In this document: piece by piece, positions 8,161 to 19,288 of the stretch
How positions within the stretch are numbered: position 1 is the stretch's first letter
Layout of the letters: every line of letters starts with the position of its first letter
Program-made: the position numbers and the translations under genes
Assembly (NCBI GenBank): GCA_013423325.1
Contig: BLJB01000262.1
Coordinates: 1-41,498, forward strand
Origin: Usnea hakonensis
Taxonomy: Eukaryota > Ascomycota > Lecanoromycetes > Lecanorales > Parmeliaceae
Direction: 5' to 3'
DNA length: 41,498 nucleotides
The notes under the pieces: generated by a model
What the model was told of the DNA's origin: nothing
Databases searched by the model: none
What the model saw: only the letters and a program-made list of their open reading frames with translations

Positions 8161-10345
8161 AGTAATAAACTTAGTAAAAGCTAGAAAAACTTTTTATATT
8201 ATTTATATAGATTTTTCTAGACTAGTAGTATCTAAATAGATATTAGAAGATCGGCCTAAAAGAGTAGAGTCGATTAGAGACCCTTATTAATCTTTATTAT
8301 TATATTAGCTAGAGCTAAACTTAACGCTCTATATAGTAGCGAGCTCTATTATCTAGGCTCTCTAAGCTTCTATTACTATCTTAGATAAGTTAAGAATAAA
8401 AGAATTAAATAATTAAATATTTTTTTTAAAGTAATACTCTTTAATTAAAAAGAAATTACTATATTAATAGATTATTTCATTTAAATTAATATTCGAAGTT
8501 AAAAATTTTAATCTTATATATTAATTCGAGCTAATTAATTAATTAATTAATAAGAGTTTAAATAATAATAAAAGATAAAGATTAGTTCTTATAAGATTTT
8601 TTATATAAATATTTATAATATTAATAAAAATATTAATTAATAATAATAATAATCTTAAATAAAATATAAAGAAATTAATAATATTATTATCTTTACTAGT
8701 CTTACTTTTTTATTTTGTTATTTTAATATTTTTAATTTTTTTTTATTCTGCTAAAAAAAAGTCTATAAGAAAATAATCTCTCTATTTACTTTTTTTAGTA
8801 GTTACTTATCGAATTCCTCTTCTAACTCTAATCTCTTAGACTCTCTAATATTCGATTACTATTTAATAATAGTAATAACTCTTAATATCTAGTTATTATC
8901 TACTCGCTATTTAATACTAGTAATTACTTATATATTTAATTATTATTTAATACTAGTAATAAGTTTTAATACTTAATTACTCTTTTATACTAGTAACTAC
9001 TATTAGTATATATATATATTATTATTAATAATATATATTAAAACTAATAAAGTATAATTATATTAAGATTTAAATTATAGTTCTACTATTAATAAGATTA
9101 AATATAAAAATATTATAAGATTTAAAAATACGTACTTTCTAAAACTCTCTATAATTTTATTATCTTAATTTAATTTCGATAATATAGACTCTATTTATTT
9201 TTTATATACTAGATAAAAATAATATTAGCTCTAATATATCTAATTTTAAATTATTAGACTTATTTTTCATTCGCCCTTAAAGTTAAAAATTATATATTTC
9301 TATATAAATATTAAAGAAGATATTCTAATTTATATATATATTATATTAATAATAATAAAAAATCTATCTTTACGAGACTTTAATTAATTTTCTTAATTTT
9401 TAATTTTATAAAAAGCTTTTATTCTTATAAAAACTATTTATATAGAAAAAAAATTTAATAATAAATATTAAGTTTAAGAAAAAGAATTAAAGATTTATAA
9501 AATCTTAATACTTTTCGAAAGTAGAGATTTAGAATAAAAAAAATTAGAACTTTTTTACTATTTTTTTTTAGAGTTAAACTTTAATCGATTTTCCTAATTT
9601 TTTCTTTAAATAAATAAAGAATTTTAATCTCTATTAAAGAAAAAATCTTAAGTTAATTAGAATAAAAAAAGTAATCTTTTAATTAGAGTATTAGTTTTAC
9701 GCTAGAGTAGAGTACTAGTATTATTATTTAACTACTATTCTAGATACTCTAATAGAGTATTATATAAAATAGAAGTTAGAAGATAATTCTTTTAAACTAA
9801 ACTAATAGTAACTACTATTTCGAGGAGACGAGAGGCGCGCGTATATTATATAGATATATTATATTAAGGCTTTAGTCTTTTAGATAGATTATCTAGTAAA
9901 GCGCTCTCGATATATTATTTTTAGTTTCGAAGAGGCCGGTAAGAATAGGGCTAAGATATTAGCCTTTATAGTTATACGTCCTTTCGCCCGATACTTTTCT
10001 TATCTCTATTAGAGTCGATTTCATTAAGGTGAAAAATTCGACTATCTAAGCTAATAGATCCCTCCGTTTCGCTCGTATAGAGTCGAGAATAATTGCGTAA
10101 GAGCGAGGGTTAGTATTTACCTACTATAATCTTAAGCTTTTCGGATTTATCTTACTCTATAGCCTAGTCTACTAACTAGCTTCGTGATAAGAGCTTACTA
10201 GTAAGCAAGTGAGATATTAACTCCTTAATCTAATTACCTCGACTTGTACTCTATTAACGAGCTCGCCCTAACTAATATGTCTCGTATTTTTTAGGCTATA
10301 TATCTCATAGTCTAGACTATTTATATAACGATATAAGCCTTATAG
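8161..10345. repeat. Extreme AT-rich RIP island, no readable genes
   Basis: Up to about 9830 the sequence is almost wholly A/T with long TTAATTAATTAA-like and TATATATA runs. From about 9830 to 10345 some C and G return, mainly in CG-containing words (CGCGCG, TCGA), while CA/TG stays rare: a strong RIP footprint on former transposon DNA. No frame of useful length resembles a protein. The right edge at about 10345 is abrupt. Confidence 0.7.
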
Positions 10346-12890
10346 AGTCGTTAGCAAATCGAACTTGTAGAAGGAATAATCGTATAGCTACGCCTCAAGG
10401 GGAGAATTCTAGCCTGAATGGCCTTGACCAAAATTTCCCCAAACACGCTTTGTTTCATCTGGACTGCTTGTCTGAGCTCAACGCGCGTTAAGATGAGATG
10501 TTGAGCCAGATGACGTAGACTATGGCTTTTGGATACTGTCAAACCACTGGAGCGCTTCGGCCTGTTCTTTCGAGCAACAAGGAAATTCCGGTACCTGTTT
10601 CTGTAAAGGCCAAAAAATCTCAGACCTGTGACTCCCACTCCATAAACTACAAATCTCCTATCAATTATTAGCTACGCAGTAGATGTGCTGAACGGGCTCG
10701 GCTGTCCAACATAGATACTTGATATAGAAAGAAGAGGTCGCTCAGTCATATCGACCTGTTCAAGAACAAGGACACCTATCAACAATGACAACTGGGTGGA
10801 TAGCTGCAGCGTTCAAAGGGTAATTAGCCTCAGCCTTGCAATTCATTGGGCTCTCCCAAATCCAGCCCAATCTACCTTGAAACTCCAGTTCAGCCTGCAG
10901 GATCAACCCTTATTCTTGCGTCCTTGCCAGCCGTAAGCGGCATATCCGCTCTTCAGCCCGACTTCCCTGCAAGAACAAGTAGCAGTGAGTATAAGAATAG
11001 AACTCCCGGATTTTCTGAAGGCTGGGTGGTCGAAGAATCTGCGAGCGCCTGCTTATCGCAACTCACCTCGGGCATTTTCATCCAAGCAATGCGCGGTCGC
11101 AAATTGGCGTGCAGAGGTTTTTATTCGAAGAGGAGATAAGCTGCTCTCAGCCGCAGCGCAGGTATGCATGCACTTGAGCAAAGCTCGTAGACAGCCTAAC
11201 AAATCAGAGCGGCTTTCCAATCCTGATTTACAGGTTACCTCCAGTGATTGGGTACCGATTTTATGTTCCTCGCCAACACCGATGTAGGAACTACGAAAGG
11301 CACACTAGGAAAGCGTCTCACGTGGAAATCTGGCTTTCAGCCCTGTTCTGCTTGTATGTACTACAAGTAGCACCCTACTTCATAGATGTTGAAACACGCA
11401 ACCATCCATGGTCAAATTCCATCGGTTCAGCCTGATTGAAGGTATCATAATGACTTCTCACCTTTGGCGTTCGACGTTTACCATTGATTCGAGATTGGTG
11501 CTACTGGCTCTTGAGAGCACTGCCTCGAAGATCGAGGAATGCAAATGTCGCACACATCTTGTAGCCGTGAAGGCACTCGCTGGTTGTGTAGGTTCCACAG
11601 CTGACTGGTCTTTTAGATTCAAAGCAGCTGCAGTGAGTGATAGCAGCACAAATCGCTACAAAGCTTCCTGAGGCCTTTGTCATATCAATATTCGCGCCTT
11701 CGAGTGACTTGCTCATTTATCCCGAGGAGGATCATTTTGAGGCAAGACACATTCGCCGGTCTCATACATTCATTAACGCTGTGCTCAATGCGTATTTTGA
11801 TACTGTTTTTGCCCATTAGATTAGCCCCGTTAAATAAATACTTAGGTCATTGCATGTCTAGAAGGGAAAGTTAAACATAAACATGGATTGCTACTAGTGC
11901 ATGTACTATATCTGTAAAGGGATGTTAGGAACTATGGCTAGGAGGCATGACGATAATGCCTTACAACAAATCTAAATTCTTCGAAGCGTTACTTAAAACA
12001 ACAATAGAAAGATGTAAGGTCTTGGCTGATGAGGGTAGAGCTACATGATGGGGCTGAATTTAGTGTAGGACCGAGGGTTTCGAACTTCTTAGGAAACGAG
12101 GCTAGACTAGGTTCTAACTCTAAGCCTCAGCATTATTAGAATGATCTTCATTGAATGGCCTCATGATTAAGGCTTGTGATCGTGCAGTGTCTTTCTGAAG
12201 TTCTGTGGGTTCTGCACGGTATACTGTAAAGAGCCTCGTCCTTTGTGCAGCTCCGGCACTGGTGCATACTAGCTGACCACTTATCATTAAATATTATTCA
12301 ACACGGGGCAGCGGCACTGCTAAGGCTTTGAGGGTTGCTCTCCGCCTTGAGCGATAAAGCTTGCAATGCACCTCCAGCTCTGCCTCACGTTCGAACTGCG
12401 CAACCGCTCCAAAGTTCCCAATACAATTTGCGGCTGAAGTTTCTTCTAAGATGTGTCTCGAGAATGATAGGTACGCTTCCAATCTGAACTCTTGATCTGT
12501 ACTCCCAACGCCCGACCAGGCGGACGTGAAAACCGCTTTGCACAAGCGCAACGAAAATCTTCAGACACTCCATCAAGGCACGTTTTCGTTTGGTCCATCG
12601 TATTTTTAGATATCGTAGCTGAGAAACTACGGTGGGGATAATGGTGGGCTCAAGGCTGTCTCCCTCCGCTATAAAACTCCCCATACATTCGTCGCATGGC
12701 GCTCGTACCATGCCAATAAACTACTCTATCTCTCGTCAAACACATCTTCAAAGAGCTCGCGCGCACGTGGCATGTGTTTGCGGTTAATTGCCAGATTTCA
12801 CCGGACCAGTATGTTGCGCTCAGTATTCGTTCGCTAATTCGCTGACATTTTATATAGATTGTCTTTTTGTCATCCAAAATAACCTTACCA
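10346..12890. other. 2.5-kb stretch without an assignable gene
   Basis: Normal composition, but no frame shows a recognisable family. Short open frames occur on both strands (plus 10846-11287 and 11408-11671; minus 12294-12877), overlapping one another in different frames, as expected for decayed coding DNA or chance. The minus-strand frame at 12385-12711 has a CxxC near its start (APCDEC) but nothing after it supports a zinc-binding family. The last ~40 bp hold TATATAG at about 12851, a possible core promoter of the next gene. Confidence 0.4.
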
Positions 12891-15301
12891 ATGCATGTCT
12901 CCCAAGTCTTCGAGCGTTCTAAGAAGCAGCTGCAAGATTGCAGTAAGACGTTGTTCCGTGCCCTGGGCCTGAATGTTATCTCCTCCTTTTTCGGCTTTCT
13001 TTGTCATCAGACGGTAGGAAAAGGGTACACCGAGCACACCAAAGTTGCCATATCTAGGAATCGTACCACGGCCTTACTACGTTCCCTGATCCATATCATT
13101 CCAATTGGCGTGGCTCTCTGGGAGATCATACTCAATTGGAATACCTACTTCGTAGGATACGACATCTACAACCTGGCTTACTATCAATTTGGAGCAAAAA
13201 TACATGAAATAGCTATACAAGCCTCGCTGTCCGCTATTATCTTTTCGTATATCAGATACGAACTAATACTTGGGGATGGTATACCGTTTGGAGCTCTTTT
13301 TTCCGGTCTTCAAGTATCCCAAGCCAGTTACCTTTGGTCTATAGAATTCTGGGGAACAATCTATGCACGTACGATGTCTTCGAAAAGCAAGCTACGTTTA
13401 CTGGTCGTAGTGACTACATCAATCTTCCTTGCCGCAGTTACCGGCCCATCGAGTGCTATTCTTCTTATCCCCAGATTGGATTACTGGCCGGCTGGGCGTA
13501 CCAATATTTGGATCAATACAACGTCGGAAAACCTTTGGCCAAGCTAGTACGTCCCAACTTTTGCTTACCTCTAGACAATGGCGTTGCTAAACATCTCCTA
13601 GTATCAATACTACTTACTTGCCGAAGGAATGCTCAAATGCAAATACTTCGGTTCCGGACGTCTACACCTCTGTCTGTCCTTTCCACGAATGGGAAGCAAT
13701 TCAGAGATTCATATACACCACAGTTCACAGCCTAGAGCCTAGATTTATGACTGGACTTGTATACGCTCCTCGTTGGGTAGAAGTCATGGGTCATAGGTCG
13801 CAGCGTCGTCTCGAGTTCATTAATCTCTACCAGGAAGACGGTTCCATTGACACTGGGGCGACTATATCAATGTCTACGGTTGCAGACGCCTTGACGGAAA
13901 CAGGATCCTTGTGGATCCAGTCGCTCTCTAACATCTCGACGAGTGGACACGGCAGTGTACTCGAGCGCCAAGATACAGTACACTCAATCAACAGTGGTTA
14001 CTATCAGCCTTACACTCTGACTTCTTGTGCTAAGGATATTATTCGTGGACCACAAGATAGTAGCGCGGTCGCTTTTCCGATACCACCAGGGGTTGAGGTA
14101 GGTCAAATGCTGGACCAAGCTCGATACAATGATTCAGTCTTAGGTGTTTCATCCTTCTTATACCCTGGTATCACCAAAAATCAAATCTTCAACACGCCTG
14201 GTTCAGTCAAACAATCTCGTCTAAAATGGGTCGAATTACCGCAAGATCCGTTCAATAGCTCTACAATCGGGGCTGTCATCTTACTTCCCAGAACAAACTT
14301 GACCCAGGAAATTTTAGTCTGCAATATAGGCGCCGGTTGGGGCTCTTCTATGCTAAATACTTCGTCCTTTGCGGAAGGTACATCGTTCATAACAAGTGTT
14401 GTTGACCTGTCCTCCGCTTCAGATACTACACTGAATCGGAGTCAGCCTGGCGAAAACGCTTTATCTCAAGCGGAGAGTAAGGCTTCCGAAAAGGTTGACT
14501 TCTATTACCTGCCTTCCTATCCACAAAAGCGGATCATCGTTACTGAGGACTGGGCAAATTATCTTAACCCCTCTCTATCAGATTTGAATACAACCGTAAT
14601 AGATGCTCTCATGTCTACCGATAAGCCTGCTGAAGAGTTGAGCTCTATTCAACAAATTTCAACAGCTCAGTGGGTACTATCCGGTCTTCTGGCCAACGGT
14701 CTAGCAAGTATTGGCGCCACCGGTACACTCCAGGGAGATATCAAGACGGTCGTAAAGCCGGACGGTGTACGTGAATGGGATGGGGCCTATTGGTTCTCTG
14801 GGAAAGGAGATATATTTGTTGTGGATCCTGAAGAAAGCAAAGATTGGGTAAAATTTCTTGTTGATACTACCATCGAGGGCTACGCCTATAATATCCGTGG
14901 CGCAGCTCCGAAAGTCGCTATCTCTTTTCTCCTCGTCTACTGCATTATCGCGCTTTGTCATATTTTATATGCAGCAATCACTGGTACGAATAACCTCTAC
15001 GGTTTGCTACTTGATTACTAACTACCCAGGTATCTCCTCCACATGCTGGGACTCGATCGGTGAAGTAACAGCACTAGCCATGAACTCAACTCCTACGACG
15101 CTATTGAAGAACACCTGCGCAGGCATCATGGAACTCAATATCTTCAAGCTGCCTGTTCGCGTTTTGGCCGTTCGAGACGGTGAAGGAGACGGCGAACACC
15201 TAGAACTCGTTTTCGGAAATGTGGATAACAATGCGAGGGGTACCCCCATCCAGCCAAATAGGGTGTACGGGACGCTACCAACGATGGCAAACAAGGCATA
15301 G
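12891..15301 (+). CDS. Multi-pass membrane protein with large glycosylated loop (ascomycete family of unknown function)
   Basis: Three exons: 12891-13546, 13602-14983 and 15030-15301, giving 769 aa. Intron 1 (55 bp) is GTACGT...CTAG with GCTAAAC branch; intron 2 (46 bp) is GTACGA...CCAG with TACTAAC branch; both keep frame. Start is the first ATG in the frame, about 40 bp after TATATAG. Hydrophobic segments lie near residues 64-82, 108-126 and 168-192, and one near 656-678. Between the third and last lies a loop of about 460 residues with many N-glycosylation sequons (NTT, NIS, NSS, NLT, NTS). The tail after the last segment begins SSTCWDSIGEVTALAMNS, a motif that I associate with a large family of uncharacterised fungal membrane proteins. 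Location probably plasma membrane; function unknown. Confidence 0.8.
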
Positions 15302-16068
15302 ATGAATGGGTGAATGGTTGAAACTTGAAAGACAGTCGCGAAACACTTAGCGGAAAGACGTGGTCGAAGCTAAGCGGCAGGATGGAGAAAATCTACGCGA
15401 TCCCTTTACTTGTTTCTTCTTCTGCTTTCATTATTGATCTACAGCCCTGATTTACACGCATGGTATGAAAATTGAAGGGGGAATAGCGGACCGGCATTAC
15501 AGTCTTTTGCTCCAGCAACTAATATAGATTTCAGCACACAAATCTCCACTAAAGTTAGATTCATTCTCTCTATAGCCTTTTCTAGACTCCGTCAACAAAT
15601 ATTTGCCCGGTCAACAACCATCACAATCACTCTCATTTCATCCCGCCTCGCCTGGTCTCATCTTACCTTCCTCTTTCTCTCCAACCCTCTCCATCTCCCT
15701 CTCCCACGAAAACTGACTGCCCCCGGCTCTCCGTGAGCACACAATCCAATCTAATCGACCCTACCCTCTCCAGCGTTAGAACTGCCGATAGATAGGAACA
15801 TCATCATTGTTACTACAAGGGCGACCTGGAACGGAGATACGCTCTGCCGAGCTTTGTTTCCGGTGCGATGAATGGTATCTAGTAACGGCGCGAAAAGATT
15901 TGCGCCAGTCTCCTTGTGCAGTGCTTTAGGTACAAATCATTGATAAAATCGTCAAGTGCATTAAGCTGACTTACGTCACGACAAGAGAATCCGCCTCAAT
16001 TCATGATTTATGCGCACAAAGCTACAAGGGATGAAATTGAAGCCCATCAATGTGCTCCGACATGACAA
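15302..16068. other. Intergenic stretch, pyrimidine-rich in its middle
   Basis: No gene is seen. 15600-15780 is strongly C/T-rich on the plus strand (TCTCCAACCCTCTCC-like runs), like a fungal promoter/leader, but no intact gene follows downstream on this strand; it may once have served the aminotransferase now seen only as a fragment at 16069-16260. Confidence 0.35.
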
Positions 16069-16260
16069 ATGGTGCAGGGATTACCGCGTTTCACACAAGC
16101 TCTGTCGAAATTCTGCTCTCCTTTACATGGTAGAACCCTCGATCCTGGACAAGAGAGTGTTGTGCATTCTGGGGGCACCAAGGTCCTTCCTTGCGCCAGA
16201 ACACCGTTTGTGGAGCCTGGCGATGAAGTGGCTATACTTGAACCAGCCTTTGACTTGTAA
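16069..16260 (+). pseudogene. Fragment of a class I/II PLP aminotransferase (kynurenine aminotransferase-like)
   Basis: About 60 codons resemble the N-terminal part of the large PLP domain of kynurenine/aspartate-type aminotransferases: QALSKFCSPLHGRTLDP, then HSGGTK where the family has a TxGAxEAL-like turn, then FVEPGDEVAILEPAFDL, matching the conserved PGDEV...EPxFD segment. The frame stops right after this in TAA, although TTGTAAGCG there could equally be a former splice donor. The catalytic lysine region and the rest of the enzyme are absent nearby. A relic, not a working gene. Confidence 0.6.
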
Positions 16261-16662
16261 GCGAGTTTAAATCAAGCACACATAGCACAGCGACTCACGA
16301 ACTCGAGGTACGAGCTGCACACTAGGTTCGTGGGTGGAAAAATATAAGAAGCGTCCACTTGCATCCTCCCCCTAGTGGCAGTACCTCTATTAGTAAAGCA
16401 GATGAGTGAATTCTAGACATGAAGGAACTCGAAGACACCATCTCAAGGGCCGAACCTGACTTCGAGGCCTGAAACGGGATTGCTAGGAGTGAAAGCTCTA
16501 AAGTATTTGGTAGTATCTTCAAATGGCGTTATGTTGAATAAATAGAGGGATATTCAGTCCTGTTCAAATTCTTATCAAACTCGATTCGCAGAATGGCAAT
16601 AGCTTTAGCTTCAGCAACTTCACCAGGTCAAAAAGGCTCAAATACTAAAACCCACCAGCAGC
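16261..16662. other. Non-coding stretch before the TPR gene's 3' end
   Basis: No supported gene. It may contain decayed downstream aminotransferase sequence and the 3' region of the minus-strand TPR gene. Confidence 0.35.
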
Positions 16663-17523
16663 TCACGCCACTTCCGTTACTAAACCAGCCCGGAATATTC
16701 TTTCTGCCTCTTCAAATCTGCCCTCTTCCATCGCAACCAGTCCATTTCCATCCCTCAAGTCCACCCTCTCCTCCCCATCTGTCTCCCTAAGCGCTCGCTC
16801 CTCCCGCCCCAGCGCCTCCGCTTCATCCACCTTCCCCGATTTCCGCAAAGCTACACCCAAGATATGCATCGCTCCCGCGATCTCCGGATGCTGCGGCCTT
16901 AGAACCTCCCGCCGTAGCGCCAGTACCTCTCTCGCCAGCTGTTCTGCCTGCTCATACTTCTCTTGTTTGAGTAGGATGTCGACCTGGGTCGCCATAAAGC
17001 GCAGGGTGGATGAACTCCGAGGACCATTCACTTCTTGACTCAGCTGTAGGGCTCGCTGCATCATTTCCGCGGCCTCCGAGAGTTTGGCGTTATCTTTGTC
17101 AGTGTCGGGATCCTGATGGGCAAGCAAGGCGGCGAGATTGTGCATCGTGGTGAGTGTATTAGGGTGTGAGATGCCTAGGGTTTGTATTTTGGATTCTAGG
17201 ACGCGGCGGTTGAGGGATTCGGCAGAGGCAAGCTGACCTTGATGGTGCAGTGCAGCGGCAAGGTTGTTCATGGTGCAGAGCATGCCTGGAGAGTTGGGGC
17301 TTTGGTTGAGGGATTCTTGGGTTGTGAGGACTTGTTGGAGGAGCGTGGCGGCTTCAGAGTATTTTCCTTGTTTCGTTAGGGCAGCGCCTAGACTGTCTTT
17401 CAGCCCGAGGGTGGTGAGAAGGTTCTGGTCTTCCGTAGATGTGGTTGCCGGCGTTGGCTGAGGCTCTGCATGACTCGACGGTACAGGACCCTGTTCTGTA
17501 GATTGACGAAAAGTCTCAGTCAT
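16663..17523 (-). CDS. Kinesin-light-chain-type TPR protein
   Basis: 286 aa, single exon, ATG at 17523. After a low-complexity Ser/Thr/Pro/Gln-rich head (residues 1-35) the protein is about six tetratricopeptide repeats of the 42-residue kinesin-light-chain type. Clear examples are GAALTKQGKYSEAATLLQQV, NNLAAALHHQGQLASAESLN, a repeat with a charged insertion (HQDPDTDKDN), LLKQEKYEQAEQLAREVLAL and GVALRKSGKVDEAEALGREE; the last ends at the C-terminus (MEEGRFEEAERIFRAGL). Such repeats form a helical scaffold for protein binding. In fungi this TPR type often forms the sensor end of NB-ARC proteins; here there is no nucleotide-binding domain, so it is a stand-alone scaffold or a remnant of a larger protein. 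Confidence 0.75.
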   Translation of the reverse strand: MTETFRQSTEQGPVPSSHAEPQPTPATTSTEDQNLLTTLGLKDSLGAALTKQGKYSEAATLLQQVLTTQESLNQSPNSPGMLCTMNNLAAALHHQGQLASAESLNRRVLESKIQTLGISHPNTLTTMHNLAALLAHQDPDTDKDNAKLSEAAEMMQRALQLSQEVNGPRSSSTLRFMATQVDILLKQEKYEQAEQLAREVLALRREVLRPQHPEIAGAMHILGVALRKSGKVDEAEALGREERALRETDGEERVDLRDGNGLVAMEEGRFEEAERIFRAGLVTEVA

Positions 17524-18019
17524 TGTCGCTATTTTGTCAAGACTTGGACAAGTATTACGGACTAATCAATGATGATGGAGAAGTTGAGCAGAGAGCGGAG
17601 TAAGTTCTTCAGTTTTGATGACCAAAAGGATCGCCAGGCAGCAGCGTAGGAACATTTACTCGCCGCGATTAATTCGGCCAATAAAGAAGCCGATACTCCC
17701 GTCCCTAATATGTGAATAGTAATCGGATAAAGCTTACCCTAACTCGGTGTAAACGACATGAACATCAAAAAGGCCCATTCTGGCGTGGAATCTCGTAATC
17801 TTTCTTTAACATAGATCTCGCTAGATATAGCTACACGAGAGACTTGGAATACGTCTCCTATGCAGGCGTGCTGAGTTTCCCCCACACTAATTTTCGCCTC
17901 TCTACAGTTTAATTCTTCCACCCTGGGCTAACAATTAAGCGAGCGCTAGGTTTCCAAATCATTAGCAGAGTGTAGAACAACATATCTTTTTCATTAGAAT
18001 AAGTGTTCAAGCCTCAAGA
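17524..18019. other. Stretch upstream of the TPR gene
   Basis: Should contain the TPR gene promoter on the minus strand. A 60-codon minus-strand frame (17739-17921) shows no family. Nothing else is supported. Confidence 0.35.
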
Positions 18020-18650
18020 TTTCACCAATAAACCGCTCAAGATCATCCATATTTAATACCTCGGCCACTCATTCAACAGTCTTCATGTAGCCGCTAGATA
18101 CCCAATTCGACTAAAATTCTACCTTAGTCCGTAGATTCTCAAGCAATTGCAAAACACCCTGAGATTGGCCGGGACCATATACGGCCTTCGCTAGGCAGGC
18201 TTTCTCAGACGTGTTGGCATACTGTTGTAACATGAGCGAATCGGGGTCTTCGAAGGCAACATCTACCATGGACTCTAAGACATGTTCGACGTAAGACTCG
18301 AGACTTGCCTATTTACACGCGGTTAGCCGATGTAAAGACCTTAACGTTGCGATTGGTTACTCGCATGGATAAGTTAATGTCCTGCGGATTAGGGGAGATA
18401 GGAGTAGACGAGGAATGTTAGGTAACCCTATTTATCCACAATGAAACTAGAAGGCATGGTTCCCTTTGTGGATAACACCATCACCATAGATTGTGAGAGC
18501 GAGAAGTCCATCTTTCCCATGCGAGACATTATCAGGAGCCCCTTAACATCATCATGATTTGTTACCGATGCCAGGATTTCCTCGATAAACATCCCCCATC
18601 TCGTCATATGGCTTAGCAATGAATGTTAGCTGAAATGAGCGGCTCAGGTC
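18020..18650 (-). pseudogene. Relic of an unidentified multi-exon gene
   Basis: The minus strand carries several protein-like segments in different frames. 18428-18592 reads FIEEILASVTNHDDVKGLL... to a stop. 18359-18381 (DINLSMR) is followed by GTAACC...GCTAACC...ATAG, which looks like a 53-bp intron, and then 18111-18305 reads SLESYVEHVLESMVDVAFED, QQYANTSEKACLAKAVYGPG and LLENLRTKVEF before TAG. A further piece (WVSSGYMKTVE, then MDDLERFIGEILRLEHLF) lies at about 18005-18105. Stops and frame changes between segments show decay. I do not recognise the protein. It follows the HIT fragment on the same strand and could be its continuation or a separate gene. Confidence 0.45.
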
Positions 18651-18761
18651 GACCATCACAACGATACTTGTGTTAACAAGAATAGTAAGCAAATGAATCG
18701 TTATTTCCGAGCACCTCGTGTACTATTCCCGGTTGAAAGTCGATGGAGGAGAAGGTCATAC

Positions 18762-19254
18762 CTGTCGTGTTTGCGAAGGGTGCCAGAAAGGCGACATGAT
18801 GCTTGCTTTCCTAGATACGTCTTTGGGAAAGCTCGCCTTTAACGATTTTAGCAAACAGGTATGCGTCTGAATTCCCTCCAAAGAAAGTATGGTTGAAGGG
18901 CGCAATGATTTTGGAAGCTTCCTGGATCTGCAGCCAAACCTCGTCTAGCTTAAATTCGCTCATCGTTGGTCCCTCTTTAGATGTTATGTAGCCGAGAAAA
19001 TCTTCATGGAACTCCTTTCCGTCGTACCTGACGGGCTGCCACGTTTGAATGAGTCCATGCAGAGGTATGATTGCTATGGAATCGCCGCCATCGGTCACGA
19101 GAGCGGAGCGCTGCACACTGTAAGCCTGGCAACATGCTGCTGCCACTTCCGAGATTGTCTGCATGATGCTCAAAAACTCGCCACAATCGAGGGAGAAGAG
19201 GTCATGTTTTCCAAGGGTCTGTCCTAATCGTGCCACTAGTTGTATCGTTATAGA
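18762..19254 (-). pseudogene. HIT-domain protein fragment with premature stop
   Basis: An open minus-strand frame covers about 147 codons to TAG at 18811-18813 and then stays readable for 16 more. Near its end is LFAKIVKGELSQRRI, the typical start of a histidine-triad (HIT) domain (compare the FxKIIxGEIP pattern), and after the stop come HHVAFLAPFANTTG, the next HIT strands. The stop stands where the family usually has Trp (TGG to TAG). A preceding segment, ACCQAYSVQRSALVTDGG followed by IAIIPLHGL, resembles the C-terminal half of another HIT-like domain, suggesting a tandem HIT protein. GTATGACC at 18761 could be a splice donor. No start ATG is evident. Confidence 0.5.
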
Positions 19255-19288
19255 CTAGGTGATTCAACATATAAGGGCATGTCGTGGG

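Noticed and set aside
8161..10345. AT-rich island as a centromere or origin
   Set aside because: Composition alone is explained by RIP of transposons; nothing specific to centromeres can be seen.
10846..11671. Successive plus-strand frames as a spliced gene
   Set aside because: No combination of splice sites gave a family-like product; frames overlap without clear donor and acceptor choice.
12867..12890. Upstream start at TTG for the membrane protein
   Set aside because: TTG is not a usual nuclear start in fungi; ATG at 12891 is eight codons later in the same frame.
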